Shown: positions 1 to 8,078 of the stretch, piece by piece
How the letters are laid out: each line of letters opens with the position of its first letter
Numbering within the stretch: position 1 is the stretch's first letter
Assembly: GCF_029223255.1 (NCBI RefSeq)
Contig: NZ_JARHUC010000009.1
Span: forward strand, 62,001 to 126,000
Direction: 5' to 3'
DNA from: Albimonas marina
GTDB lineage: Bacteria > Pseudomonadota > Alphaproteobacteria > Rhodobacterales > Rhodobacteraceae
DNA length: 64,000 nt
Made by a program: the position numbers and the translations under genes
Notes under the pieces: generated by a model
Databases searched by the model: none
Told to the model about the DNA's origin: nothing
The model's input: only the letters and a program-made list of their open reading frames with translations

Positions 1-735
1 GGCATCGAGGTGAAGCGGGAGCTTCCCGACGTCGGGCGCAACTTCATGGACCACCCGATGCTGCGGGTGAAGGTGGTGATGAAGCCCGAGCATGCGCCCA
101 GGGACCCCGACCAGCGGCACACCAACTGCTGCGTCACCTACTCCTCAGGGCTGGGCGAAGGCGGGGTGCGGGACATGATCCTGATCGGCTTCAACCATCG
201 CGACATCGAGGGGACGGGCGGCAACGCCGACGGCGCCGTGGGCATCGGCCTCTTCGACGCCTTCTCCCGCGGGGAGGTGACGCTGAAGTCCGCGCGCCCT
301 GAGGACGATCCGGTGGTCGAGGAGAACATGCTCTCCGACCCCCGCGACATGCTGCGGATGCGCGACGCCGTGCGCCGGGTGCGCGAGATGGCCCGCCGCC
401 CGGCCCTGCGCGACATCGCGCAGGCGATCATGATCTCCGAGAGCGGGATCGACATCGAGACCGCCGCCGACCTGCCCGACGCCGAGCTCGACGCGCTGAT
501 CCTGCGCCAGGTGGGCGACATCCAGCACGCCGCCGGCACCTGCCGGATGAGCGCCTTCAACGACCCGCAGGGCGTGGTGAACCCGGACCTGACGGTGAAG
601 GGCGTGCCGGGGCTGCGGGTGGCCGACGCCTCGATCATGCCGATGGACTGCCGGGCCAACACGCACATGACCTGCGTGATGATCGGCGAGGCGCTGGCCG
701 AGCGGATGAAGACGAAGGCCCGCGCCGCCGCCTGA
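1..735 (+). CDS. GMC family oxidoreductase, C-terminal part (5' truncated)
   Basis: The reading frame is open from base 1, so the start and the N-terminal FAD-binding domain lie outside the window; 244 residues are visible. The fragment begins in the conserved region GRNFMDHP (visible residues about 13-20). It ends with the GMC C-terminal signature, HAAGTCRM followed by NTHMTCVMIGE, which supply the active-site His and the His/Asn partner of choline- and alcohol-dehydrogenase-like flavoproteins. The family oxidises a primary alcohol such as choline with FAD. A choline dehydrogenase role would suit the betaine transporter at 6976-10233, but the substrate is not readable from this part. The gene converges with the cytochrome c gene that ends at 791. 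Confidence 0.85.
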   Translation, partial: GIEVKRELPDVGRNFMDHPMLRVKVVMKPEHAPRDPDQRHTNCCVTYSSGLGEGGVRDMILIGFNHRDIEGTGGNADGAVGIGLFDAFSRGEVTLKSARPEDDPVVEENMLSDPRDMLRMRDAVRRVREMARRPALRDIAQAIMISESGIDIETAADLPDAELDALILRQVGDIQHAAGTCRMSAFNDPQGVVNPDLTVKGVPGLRVADASIMPMDCRANTHMTCVMIGEALAERMKTKARAAA

Positions 736-790
736 GGGCGGGCGCCGCGCCGGGGGCCCCGGGTCCAGCCCGGGGCGCGCCGTCGCGCCC

Positions 791-1894
791 TCAGCGCGGG
801 GCGGGGGGCTGGGCGGCGTACCAGGCCGCGACGGCCTCGATCTCGTCGGCCTCCAGCGCATGGGTGGCGCGGGTCATCAGCGCGGCGAAGGCGCCGCCGC
901 CGCGCGGATGCTCGGAGGCGAAGAGGCGCAGCTGCGCGGCCAGATAGGGCGCGTGCTGGCCGGCGAGGCGCGGGAAGCTCTCTCGCCCCTGGCCGGCCTC
1001 GGGCGCGTGGCAGCCTTGGCAGGCGCCGACGTCGCGGTCCGGCAGGCCCTCGCGCGCCAGCCGCTCGCCCAGCGCAAGCGCCTCGGGCGAGGCGGCGCCG
1101 ATCCCCGGCCCCGCGCCCATCGGCGCGGCGGCGTAGTCGGCGGCGAGTTGCGCCAGCGTCTGCGCGTCCAGCCCCGCCACGGCATGACCCATGATCCCGC
1201 TCGCCCGGGCGCCCTCGGCGTAGCTCTCCAGCGCCGCGCGCAGCGCCGCCTCGGGCTGGATGTCGAGACGCGGGATCAGCCCGCCCTCCGCCGGCCCGGC
1301 GCCGTCCGGCCCGTGGCAGCGCGCGCAGTCGGCGCGCGGCGGGGCGGCGGGCAGGGCGAGGCCGCGGGCGCGCTCCCCCGCCGCGCCGTAGGCCAGCGCC
1401 CGGTAGGTCCCGGCGTCCATGCCGGGCAGGGCCTGCAGGAACGCGACGACGGGCCAGACCTCGTCCTCGCGATGGCGGGCGGGCCAGGCGGGCATGCCGG
1501 TCATCATCACGCCCTGGTCGACGATCCAGTGCAGCTGCGCCGGGGTCCAGTCGTCGATCCGCTCCGCCAGATCCGGGGGCTTGGGCAGCATCGTCCGCGC
1601 GGCCCCGCCCGAGGGCGCGGCCGGGCTGCCGTGGCAGGGGGCGCAGCCGCTTTCGTAGTGCCCCGCGCCCAGGCGCACGAGGCCGGGGGCCGAGAGGTCG
1701 GGGACCTCGGTCCCCATCGCGTGGAAGGCCACCGCCCGGCGCATCGCCGTGTGCAGCACCCAGTCGGCGAGCTTGGAGTGGCCCCCCGCCGCCCCGATGG
1801 GCGCGAGGCCCAGCCAGAACGCGGCCGCGCCGGCCGCGGCGGCGATCAGCGCCGCGATCAGCAGCGCGCGCAGGGTGACGGTGCGGTCTAGCAT
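791..1894 (-). CDS. Membrane-anchored tri-haem cytochrome c
   Basis: A 367-residue protein with an N-terminal hydrophobic segment (about residues 9-32) that serves as signal or anchor. Three CxxCH haem c sites follow: CAPCH at 84-88, CARCH at 190-194 and CQGCH at 292-296. The last part resembles diheme class I cytochromes of the cytochrome c4/c553 type. It is the last gene of the caa3 oxidase operon, and its ATG lies inside the end of ctaG (7-base overlap), so the two are translationally coupled. The likely role is a periplasmic electron donor or acceptor for the oxidase. A longer open frame continues upstream, but residue 1 (MLDRTVTLR) is the first sensible start because ctaG occupies the upstream DNA. 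Confidence 0.85.
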   Translation of the reverse strand: MLDRTVTLRALLIAALIAAAAGAAAFWLGLAPIGAAGGHSKLADWVLHTAMRRAVAFHAMGTEVPDLSAPGLVRLGAGHYESGCAPCHGSPAAPSGGAARTMLPKPPDLAERIDDWTPAQLHWIVDQGVMMTGMPAWPARHREDEVWPVVAFLQALPGMDAGTYRALAYGAAGERARGLALPAAPPRADCARCHGPDGAGPAEGGLIPRLDIQPEAALRAALESYAEGARASGIMGHAVAGLDAQTLAQLAADYAAAPMGAGPGIGAASPEALALGERLAREGLPDRDVGACQGCHAPEAGQGRESFPRLAGQHAPYLAAQLRLFASEHPRGGGAFAALMTRATHALEADEIEAVAAWYAAQPPAPR

Positions 1895-2520
1895 GCCGGA
1901 CTCTCCTCCCGCCGCAGCAGGCGCGCGGCCAGCGCCAGCCCGCCCGCCAGGTAGACCGCCCCGCCCGCGCCCAGCATCAGCAGGCCCCCGACCTCCTGGT
2001 CGCGCAGGAGGTCGAGGCCGAAGAGCCCGCCGCCCGGCGTCTGCGCCAGGCAGATCGCGCGGGGCGAGAGGGCGATCAGCACCCCCAGCAGGGTCATGTG
2101 CATCGAGGTGAACAGCAGCGCCCCCGCCCCTGCCATCGCCGCCCCAGCGCGGCCGGGACCGGAGGCGGGCGCCGCCAGCGCCGTGGTCCACACCGCCAGC
2201 GCCGCGCCCAGGAACGTCGCCTGCTCGGCCGCCAGCGCCCAGGCCTGCGTGCGGGCCAGCGTGTGCAGCGCCGGCGCGTGCCAGGCCCAGATCGCCGCAA
2301 GCTCGACGACCGAGGCCGCCACGGGCGCCCAGCCGGGAAGGGCCGCGGCCCCCGCCCGGCGCGCCAATCCCAGCGCCAGCAGCGGGGCCGCGACCGCCAC
2401 CACCGCCATATGCATCGCCATATGCGCGAGGAAGCTGCCCTCGGCCAGCCGCGGCAGCGGCCCGCCCCAGGCGAGCGCCAGCACGGCGAGGCCGGCGAGA
2501 AGCGCCGCGCGCCCGCTCAT
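1888..2520 (-). CDS. ctaG: Cytochrome c oxidase assembly factor CtaG (Caa3_CtaG family)
   Basis: A 210-residue polytopic membrane protein. It shows the His/Met-rich segment AHMAMHMAVV in the first third and SMHMTLLGV further on, both typical of the caa3-type CtaG family needed to assemble the copper centre of caa3 oxidases. This is distinct from the periplasmic Cox11-type CtaG. About six hydrophobic segments are visible. The start ATG overlaps the stop of the preceding small membrane protein gene by 4 bases (ATGA), and the stop lies 7 bases inside the tri-haem cytochrome gene. Position and family agree on an oxidase maturation role. Confidence 0.85.
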   Translation of the reverse strand: MSGRAALLAGLAVLALAWGGPLPRLAEGSFLAHMAMHMAVVAVAAPLLALGLARRAGAAALPGWAPVAASVVELAAIWAWHAPALHTLARTQAWALAAEQATFLGAALAVWTTALAAPASGPGRAGAAMAGAGALLFTSMHMTLLGVLIALSPRAICLAQTPGGGLFGLDLLRDQEVGGLLMLGAGGAVYLAGGLALAARLLRREESPAC

Positions 2521-2978
2521 CGGCAGGTTCCCAGCAGGGCCGCGGGCAGGGCGGAATAGACGATGGCGACCAGGCTGACGACGCAGAGCAGCATCGAGAC
2601 ATGGGCGAGGAAGCGCCGGCGCTCCTCGGCGTCGTCGGCCTCGTAGACCAGGTCGTCGTCGGTGACGCTCAGCCCCCGCACCCGCCACAGGGCGCGGAAC
2701 ACCAGCCCCAGCGCGAGGATCGCCACCACGGTCGCCCCCGCGATCGCCCAGCGCGCGGGATCCAGCGAGGCGCCGGGCCCGGCGCGCGCGCACCACACCG
2801 CGCCGATCCAGTAGCAGGCGAGGAAATGCGCCCCCCAGATGATCGGCCCCGTGGCCACCCGCCACAGGCCTCGGCGCTGCACCTCGCCCTCGCCGTGGAA
2901 GCGGCTTTCGCGGGCGGCGGCGGCCTCGGGGTCGCGCGGGGCGGGGGCCTCGGTCTCGGGGGCGTCGGGGCGGGTCAT
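2517..2978 (-). CDS. Small membrane protein of the caa3 oxidase operon (function unknown)
   Basis: A 153-residue protein with a charged, Pro/Glu/Ala-rich N-terminus of about 35 residues followed by three hydrophobic segments: around GPIIWGAHFLACYWIGAVW, WAIAGATVVAILALGLV, and the C-terminal stretch from FLAHVSMLLCVV. It overlaps the oxidase I-III gene upstream and ctaG downstream by 4 bases each (ATGA at both ends), so it is certainly part of the operon. It sits where other caa3 operons carry a small subunit IV or accessory transmembrane protein, but no family motif is recognised. An oxidase accessory subunit or assembly helper is an inference from position. Confidence 0.75.
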   Translation of the reverse strand: MTRPDAPETEAPAPRDPEAAAARESRFHGEGEVQRRGLWRVATGPIIWGAHFLACYWIGAVWCARAGPGASLDPARWAIAGATVVAILALGLVFRALWRVRGLSVTDDDLVYEADDAEERRRFLAHVSMLLCVVSLVAIVYSALPAALLGTCR

Positions 2979-5503
2979 GGCGCGGCCTGCGGGAAGGCGG
3001 CGAGGGCGACGGCGGTCAGGATCGCCGCGAAGGCGTGGAAGTGCCAGAACACCTCCGAGTTGCGGATGTCGGCGTCGTAGCGGGGCGTCAGGCGCCCCGC
3101 GAAGCTGGCGACGAGGCAGAAGGCCTGCATGATCGCCCCCACCGCGGCATGGGCGCCCGACCACAGGACCAGCGTCCACACGATGGCGGGCCAGCTGTGC
3201 GCCGTCGGGTCCATCCCCGCCGTCCACGGCCCCAGCGCCAGCGCCGCCGCTCCCGCGATCCCCGCGATCAGCGCCACGCCCAGCAGCGCCCGGAACAGCG
3301 CCACGCGCCCCGCGGCGTTCGCCCGTCGCCCGCCCCAGGTGGCGAGCCAGGCCGTCGCGGTCAGCGCCAGCGCCGCGGCGGGCCAGCCGAGGCCGGGCAC
3401 GGGCAGGCCGGGGGGCGGGAACGCCTCATGCACCGTCCAGAAGAAGAACAGGCCGAAGATCAGGCCCAGGAAGGCGGTCAGGTCGCCCAGCATGGTGATG
3501 AACATCGCCCACCACCCCGTCGACTTGGGCCCCGAGACGTAGAGCGGCGCGTCGCGGCCCAGCCCGATGGGCTTGCGGTCCTTCTCCGGATGCTCGCCCG
3601 TCCCGGTCCACACCCACAGCAGGATCGCGACCAGCGCGCCCGCGGCCGAGATCCCGGTCAGCCACCACCAGTGGAAGGTGGCGAAGATGAAGACGCCCCC
3701 CAGCGTGACCGCCGACCAGATCGGCAGGGTCGAGGGGCCGGCGACGCGCAGCACCTGCTCGGGCTCCGCGTCGAGGACCGAGGTCACCAGCGTCTCACGC
3801 CGCCCCTCCTCGGCGTCGGGCAGGTAGAAGCGGCCCTCGTCGTAGTTCTTCACATAGTCGGGGTCGTCCCAGATCGGATAGCGCGAGGAGACCTGGGGCA
3901 CGCAGCGCACCCCCCAGTCGCCCGGGGGCGAGGTCTGCAGCCACTCCACCGCGCCGCCCTGCCATGGGTTGCGGGGGGCGCGGTCGGCCTCGGACTTGGG
4001 GCGCACCAGGTCCCACACGAAGACCAGGAAGCCCGCGGCGAAGACGAAGGCGCCCGCGGTCGAGACGGCGTTGAGCGTGTTCCACCCCATGTCCGCGTCG
4101 TAGGTCCACACCCGGCGCGGCATCCCCAGCATGCCCGTGAGGTGCATCGGCAGGAAGCAGACCGAGAAGCCGAGGAAGCACAGCCAGAAGCTCCACCGCC
4201 CCAGCCGGTTCGACAGCATCCGACCGGTGATCAGCGGGTAGTAGTAGTGGACCCCCGCCACCAGCGGGAACAGCATCCCTCCGAACAGGGTGAAATGCAG
4301 GTGGGCCACGATGAAATAGCTGTCGTGGGCCTGGAAATCGAAGGGCGCGACCGCGACCATCACCCCCGTCAGCCCGCCCATCACGAAGATCGCCAGCGCG
4401 CCCAGGCTCCACAGCATCGGGACCGAGCGGCGCACCGTCCCCAGCATCAGCGTCGCGATGAAGACGAAGATCTGGATGCCGGTGGGGATCGCGACCGCCT
4501 CGGACGCCGCCGAGAAGAAGCCGATGGAGATCGAGGGCAGCCCCGTGGTGAACATGTGGTGGACCCACAGCCCGAAGCTGATGAAGCCCGTCCCCATGGC
4601 CGAGAGCACGATCCACGAATAGCCCGCGATGGGCCGTCCCGCGAAGGTGGGGATCATCATCGCCAGCAGCGCGATCGAGGGCAGGAAGATGATGTAGACC
4701 TCGGGGTGCCCGAAGATCCAGAACAGGTGCTGCCACAGCAGCGGATCGCCGCCCCGGGTCGGGTCGAAGAACGGCCAGTCGAACATCCGCTCGAGCTCGA
4801 ACAGGATGTCGCCGGCGATCAGGGGCGGGAAGGCGAACAGGATCATCGCCCCCACGATCAGCACGTACCACGCATAAAGCGGCGTGAGGTTCATGCGCAT
4901 CCCCGGCGGGCGGCACTTGAGCGCGCCCACGATCAGCTCGACGGCGGCGGCGATCGAGGCGACCTCGATGAAGCTCAGCCCCAGCAGCCAGATGTCGGCG
5001 CCCACGCCCCCCTGCGTGGTGGCGAGCGGCGGGTACATGAACCACCCCGCGTCCGGCGCGACCCCGAAGAAGATCGAGCCGCACACGAACACGCCCCCGA
5101 TCAGGTAGCACCAGAACCCGAAGGCCGAGAGGCGGGGGAACGGCAGGTCCCGCGCGCCCAGCAGGGCGGGCAGGATCAGGATCGCCACCGCCTCGAAGAT
5201 CGGCACGGCGAACAGGAACATCATCGCCGTGCCGTGCAGGGTGAAGGCCTGGTTGTAGAGCTCGGGGCCGATCAGGTCGTTCTCGGGCACGGCGAGCTGC
5301 GCGCGCACCAGCAGCGCCAGCACGCCGGCGAACAGCATGAAGAACAGCGCGGCGCCGGTGTACCAGACCCCGACCTCGGTGTTGTTCACCGCGGTCCAGT
5401 AGCGCCAGCCGGTCGGCGTCGCCCAGGCCTTGCGCAGCCGCGCCTCCTGCGCGGCGCGCACGGCGGGATCGTCCTGCATCTCGGGGTGGGAGGCGTCGGT
5501 CAT
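2975..5503 (-). CDS. ctaD: Cytochrome c oxidase subunit I-III fusion (caa3 type)
   Basis: An 842-residue fusion. Residues 1 to about 560 are a full haem-copper oxidase subunit I: the low-spin haem ligand His90 (in FTLHGTAM), CuB ligands His266 (in FGHPEVY, with crosslink Tyr270) and His315-His316, and haem ligands His401/His403 (in VAHLHFTLFGG). The C-terminal part from about residue 620 is a subunit III domain (STGWWAMFITMLGDLTAF and following helices). Fused I-III polypeptides are known from some caa3 oxidases, such as that of Thermus. The enzyme reduces O2 to water and pumps protons. The start lies 6 bases after the ctaC stop, and the stop overlaps the next gene by 4 bases. Confidence 0.93.
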   Translation of the reverse strand: MTDASHPEMQDDPAVRAAQEARLRKAWATPTGWRYWTAVNNTEVGVWYTGAALFFMLFAGVLALLVRAQLAVPENDLIGPELYNQAFTLHGTAMMFLFAVPIFEAVAILILPALLGARDLPFPRLSAFGFWCYLIGGVFVCGSIFFGVAPDAGWFMYPPLATTQGGVGADIWLLGLSFIEVASIAAAVELIVGALKCRPPGMRMNLTPLYAWYVLIVGAMILFAFPPLIAGDILFELERMFDWPFFDPTRGGDPLLWQHLFWIFGHPEVYIIFLPSIALLAMMIPTFAGRPIAGYSWIVLSAMGTGFISFGLWVHHMFTTGLPSISIGFFSAASEAVAIPTGIQIFVFIATLMLGTVRRSVPMLWSLGALAIFVMGGLTGVMVAVAPFDFQAHDSYFIVAHLHFTLFGGMLFPLVAGVHYYYPLITGRMLSNRLGRWSFWLCFLGFSVCFLPMHLTGMLGMPRRVWTYDADMGWNTLNAVSTAGAFVFAAGFLVFVWDLVRPKSEADRAPRNPWQGGAVEWLQTSPPGDWGVRCVPQVSSRYPIWDDPDYVKNYDEGRFYLPDAEEGRRETLVTSVLDAEPEQVLRVAGPSTLPIWSAVTLGGVFIFATFHWWWLTGISAAGALVAILLWVWTGTGEHPEKDRKPIGLGRDAPLYVSGPKSTGWWAMFITMLGDLTAFLGLIFGLFFFWTVHEAFPPPGLPVPGLGWPAAALALTATAWLATWGGRRANAAGRVALFRALLGVALIAGIAGAAALALGPWTAGMDPTAHSWPAIVWTLVLWSGAHAAVGAIMQAFCLVASFAGRLTPRYDADIRNSEVFWHFHAFAAILTAVALAAFPQAAP

Positions 5504-5509
5504 GGGCCC

Positions 5510-6580
5510 TCAGCGCAGGTCGTGGAGCCACCGCGCGAGGGCGGCGAGCTCTTCGGGGGGCAGGGCGTCGTAGGCGGGCATCCGGGCGCCGGGCTTCATC
5601 GCCTGCGGGTTTCGGATCCAGGCGGCGATTCGCTCGGGCGTGGGGGCCTCGATCCCGGCGCCGAGGCTCAGGCGGTCGCCGAAGCGGGTCAGGTCGGGGC
5701 CCGAGGCGCCGGCCTCGACCACGCCCGCCACCCGGTGGCAGCCGCCGCAGCCGTTGGCGCGGAACAGTTCCGCGCCCCGGGCGGCGGCCTGCGGATCGGC
5801 GGGGGCGGGGGCCGACGGGGCGTCGAGCCAGGAGGGGCGCGCGACCCGCTCGGCGGCCGGTGCGTCGCCGGGCGTCGGCGCCTGGGTCCCGCCCGGTGCG
5901 GCGGGGTCCGCCTGCCGGGCCAGCCAGGCGTCGAACTCCTCGGGCGGCATCACCACCGCGGCGAAGGCCATCTGGGCGTGGGCGGGGCCGCAGAACTCGG
6001 CGCAGACGCCGCGGTAGGTGCCGGGCTCGGCGTTCTCGACCAGCAGGCGGGTGGTGCGGCCGGGGATCATGTCCATCTTGCCCGCGAGGGAAGGGATCCA
6101 GAACGAGTGGATCACGTCATGGGCGGTCAGCACGAACTCGACCGGCTCGCCCGCAGGCAGGCGCACCTCGTTGGCCGAGGGGACGCGGCCCTCGCGCCCC
6201 TCGACCTCGTATTCCACGCGCCACCAGAACTGCTCGCCCGTGACATGGACCTTCACGCGGGCGCCGGAGTCGGCCCAGTCGGGCAGCAGGGTCAGGCCGA
6301 AGGCCAGCAGGGCCGCGAGCGTGACGGTCGGGAAGACGACCCCGCCCCAGACGATCAGCCGGTCGGCGCGCCGGTCGCCCCCGCGCAGGGCGGGGCGGGC
6401 GACGGCGAGCACGGCTGCTCCCATCACCGCGATCCAGATCACCGCCGCGCCGATGCACATCCACAGGAACAGATCCGCGACCTCGCCGGCCTGGGTCGCG
6501 CGGGGCGCCAGCGCCGACTGCGGCCCGTCGCAGGCCGCCAGCGCCGTCGCGCCCGCGATCAGCGCGGCCCGGCGCGCCAT
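5510..6580 (-). CDS. ctaC: Cytochrome c oxidase subunit II with fused cytochrome c domain
   Basis: A 356-residue lipoprotein. The signal ends in a lipobox LAAC (Cys17), followed by two transmembrane helices (about 37-60 and 76-99) and a cupredoxin domain. The CuA ligands are His158, Cys193, Glu195, Cys197, His201 and Met204 (motif CAEFCGPAHAQM). A Pro/Ala linker (about 225-262) leads to a C-terminal cytochrome c domain with CGGCH at 278-282 and a likely axial Met in GARMPAYDAL. This layout defines a caa3-type oxidase that takes electrons from soluble cytochrome c. It is the first gene of the oxidase operon, with the probable promoter in the 395-bp gap shared with the divergent betaine transporter. 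The start was chosen because it gives a clean lipoprotein signal. Confidence 0.92.
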   Translation of the reverse strand: MARRAALIAGATALAACDGPQSALAPRATQAGEVADLFLWMCIGAAVIWIAVMGAAVLAVARPALRGGDRRADRLIVWGGVVFPTVTLAALLAFGLTLLPDWADSGARVKVHVTGEQFWWRVEYEVEGREGRVPSANEVRLPAGEPVEFVLTAHDVIHSFWIPSLAGKMDMIPGRTTRLLVENAEPGTYRGVCAEFCGPAHAQMAFAAVVMPPEEFDAWLARQADPAAPGGTQAPTPGDAPAAERVARPSWLDAPSAPAPADPQAAARGAELFRANGCGGCHRVAGVVEAGASGPDLTRFGDRLSLGAGIEAPTPERIAAWIRNPQAMKPGARMPAYDALPPEELAALARWLHDLR

Positions 6581-6975
6581 CCGCGCGCCCGCGCGTCGGC
6601 CGGTGGTGATGGTCTGCGCGATGATCCCCTCGTCTCCTCGGCGAGCCTGTCCGTCGAGCCGACCCTCGACCCGCCTTCGGCTGAGAGTGTGGCGAGGGCC
6701 GGCCGAAACTGGGGCGGCGCACGCGGCCCGAACCGGCGCCGAGCCCCGGCGCCCGTGCGGAGATGGGCCGCGATCGGCCCGCAAACCGTCCCATCGCGAG
6801 CGGTTTGCGACGCCGATGCGTCGGATTTGACGCTCCGGCCTTGATTTTCACGAAATCGCTGAATCTTAATTGAGCGCACAGTCAACGTCCGTCGCCGTGC
6901 CGTGGCGGGGGGCGCGAGACGGATCCGGCGGCCGCCTGCGTCAGGGCGTCGGGAACAAACAGGGAGACGCCACGC
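6581..6975. promoter_or_regulatory. Divergent intergenic region between ctaC and the betaine transporter
   Basis: A 395-bp gap with no supported gene. The half near 6841-6880 is clearly AT-richer than its surroundings. It contains a possible sigma70-like pair for the rightward genes: TTGATT at 6841-6846 and CTTAAT at 6865-6870, with an 18-base spacer. A good Shine-Dalgarno sequence, AGGGAG at 6961-6966, precedes the binding-protein start at 6976. The leftward ctaC promoter must also lie here, but no convincing pair was found for it. Confidence 0.35.
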
Positions 6976-7944
6976 ATGAAAAAGATCGCGGTCGCCGCAC
7001 TCGGCGCCATCGCCATGCCTTTCGCCGCCTCCGCCGCCGACTGCGGCGAGGTGGTGATGACCGAGATGAACTGGAAATCCTCCCAGGTGGTCACCGCCGT
7101 GGCCGAGTTCGTGCTCGAACAGGGCTACGGATGCGAGGTGACGCTGGTCGCCTCCTCGACCGTGCCCGCGCTCGCCTCGGTGGCCGAGACGGGCAAGCCG
7201 GACATCGTGACCGAGCTGTGGATCAACGGCGCGCCGAGCTACGGGAAGATGCAGGCCGAGGGGAAGATCACCACCCTGACCGACGTCCTCTCCGACGGCG
7301 GGGTCGAGGGCTGGTGGATCCCGCAGTACGTGGTCGACGAGCACCCCGAGGCCGCGACGCTGGAGGGCATCCTCGCCAACCCGGAACTCGTCGGGAACCG
7401 CTTCCACCAGTGCCCCGAGGGCTGGGGCTGCCAGCGCGCCAACGCCTCCAAGGGCGAGGCCGCGGGGCTTGAGGAGGCCGGCATCGAGATCTTCCAGCAC
7501 GGCTCGGGCGAGACGCTCGCCGCCTCCATCGCCTCGGCCTTCGAGAACAAGGAGCCGTGGTTCGGCTACTACTGGGGTCCGACCGCGATCCTGGGCAAGT
7601 ACCCGATGCACAAGATCTCGCTCGGCGACTACAACGAGAAGATCCACATGTGCGACACGGATCCCGAGTGCCCGACCCGCGGCCAGGGCCTGTCGGAATA
7701 CCCGGTCGGCCCGGTGAAGACCGTGGTCACCACCGACTTCGCCGAGAAGCACCCCCAGGCGGCGGCCTTCATGACCAACCTGTCGTTCACCAACGACCAG
7801 ATGAACGGCCTGCTGGCCTGGATGGACGAGAACGAGGCCACCGCCGAGGAGGCCGCGGTCCACTTCCTGACCACCGAGAAGGAGCTGTGGATGAGCTGGA
7901 TCCCCGAGGAGGACGTGAAGTCCACCCTCGGCGGCTTCTTCTGA
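6976..7944 (+). CDS. proX: Glycine betaine/proline ABC transporter substrate-binding protein
   Basis: A 322-residue periplasmic protein with a clear signal peptide (residues 1 to about 20, ending ASAADC). The mature part is an OpuAC/ProX-type binding protein: it opens with VVMTEMNWKSSQVVT, contains several conserved Trp/Tyr residues (ELWINGAP, GWWIPQY, WFGYYWGPT) of the kind that box quaternary ammonium groups, and has a Cys-containing loop HMCDTDPECPTRGQG. It captures glycine betaine, proline betaine or a related osmolyte for the permease and ATPase encoded next. AGGGAG lies 9 bases before the ATG. The 134-bp gap to the permease holds a stable hairpin, as often seen after abundant binding-protein genes. 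Confidence 0.88.
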   Translation: MKKIAVAALGAIAMPFAASAADCGEVVMTEMNWKSSQVVTAVAEFVLEQGYGCEVTLVASSTVPALASVAETGKPDIVTELWINGAPSYGKMQAEGKITTLTDVLSDGGVEGWWIPQYVVDEHPEAATLEGILANPELVGNRFHQCPEGWGCQRANASKGEAAGLEEAGIEIFQHGSGETLAASIASAFENKEPWFGYYWGPTAILGKYPMHKISLGDYNEKIHMCDTDPECPTRGQGLSEYPVGPVKTVVTTDFAEKHPQAAAFMTNLSFTNDQMNGLLAWMDENEATAEEAAVHFLTTEKELWMSWIPEEDVKSTLGGFF

Positions 7945-7999
7945 TCCGCGGCCTGCCGCGCGACGGGGCCGCCTCCGCCTGACCGGCGGGGGCGGGCCT

Positions 8000-8019
8000 G
8001 CGCGCGGCCATCCGCGCGC
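8000..8019 (+). promoter_or_regulatory. Intergenic hairpin between binding-protein and permease genes
   Basis: A perfect 8-bp inverted repeat (GCGCGCGG at 8000-8007, CCGCGCGC at 8012-8019) with a 4-base loop, in the 134-bp gap inside the transporter operon. No T-run follows, so full termination is unlikely. A role in stabilising the upstream mRNA or reducing permease expression is inferred from similar hairpins in other binding-protein operons. Confidence 0.4.
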
Positions 8020-8078
8020 CCGCGCCCGCTTCGGCGGGCGGCCCGGGCGCCGGCGCAGGAACGACATCGGGGGGCGGC

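Noticed and set aside
3035-6844. Very long plus-strand open frame across the oxidase genes
   Set aside because: It is the antisense shadow of the fused subunit I-III and ctaC genes, open only because of high GC. It has no domain and the minus-strand genes are unambiguous.
6841-6900. Minus-strand promoter TTGACT for ctaC
   Set aside because: TTGACT is present on the minus strand, but no -10-like hexamer lies at a 16-18 base spacing, so no promoter is called.
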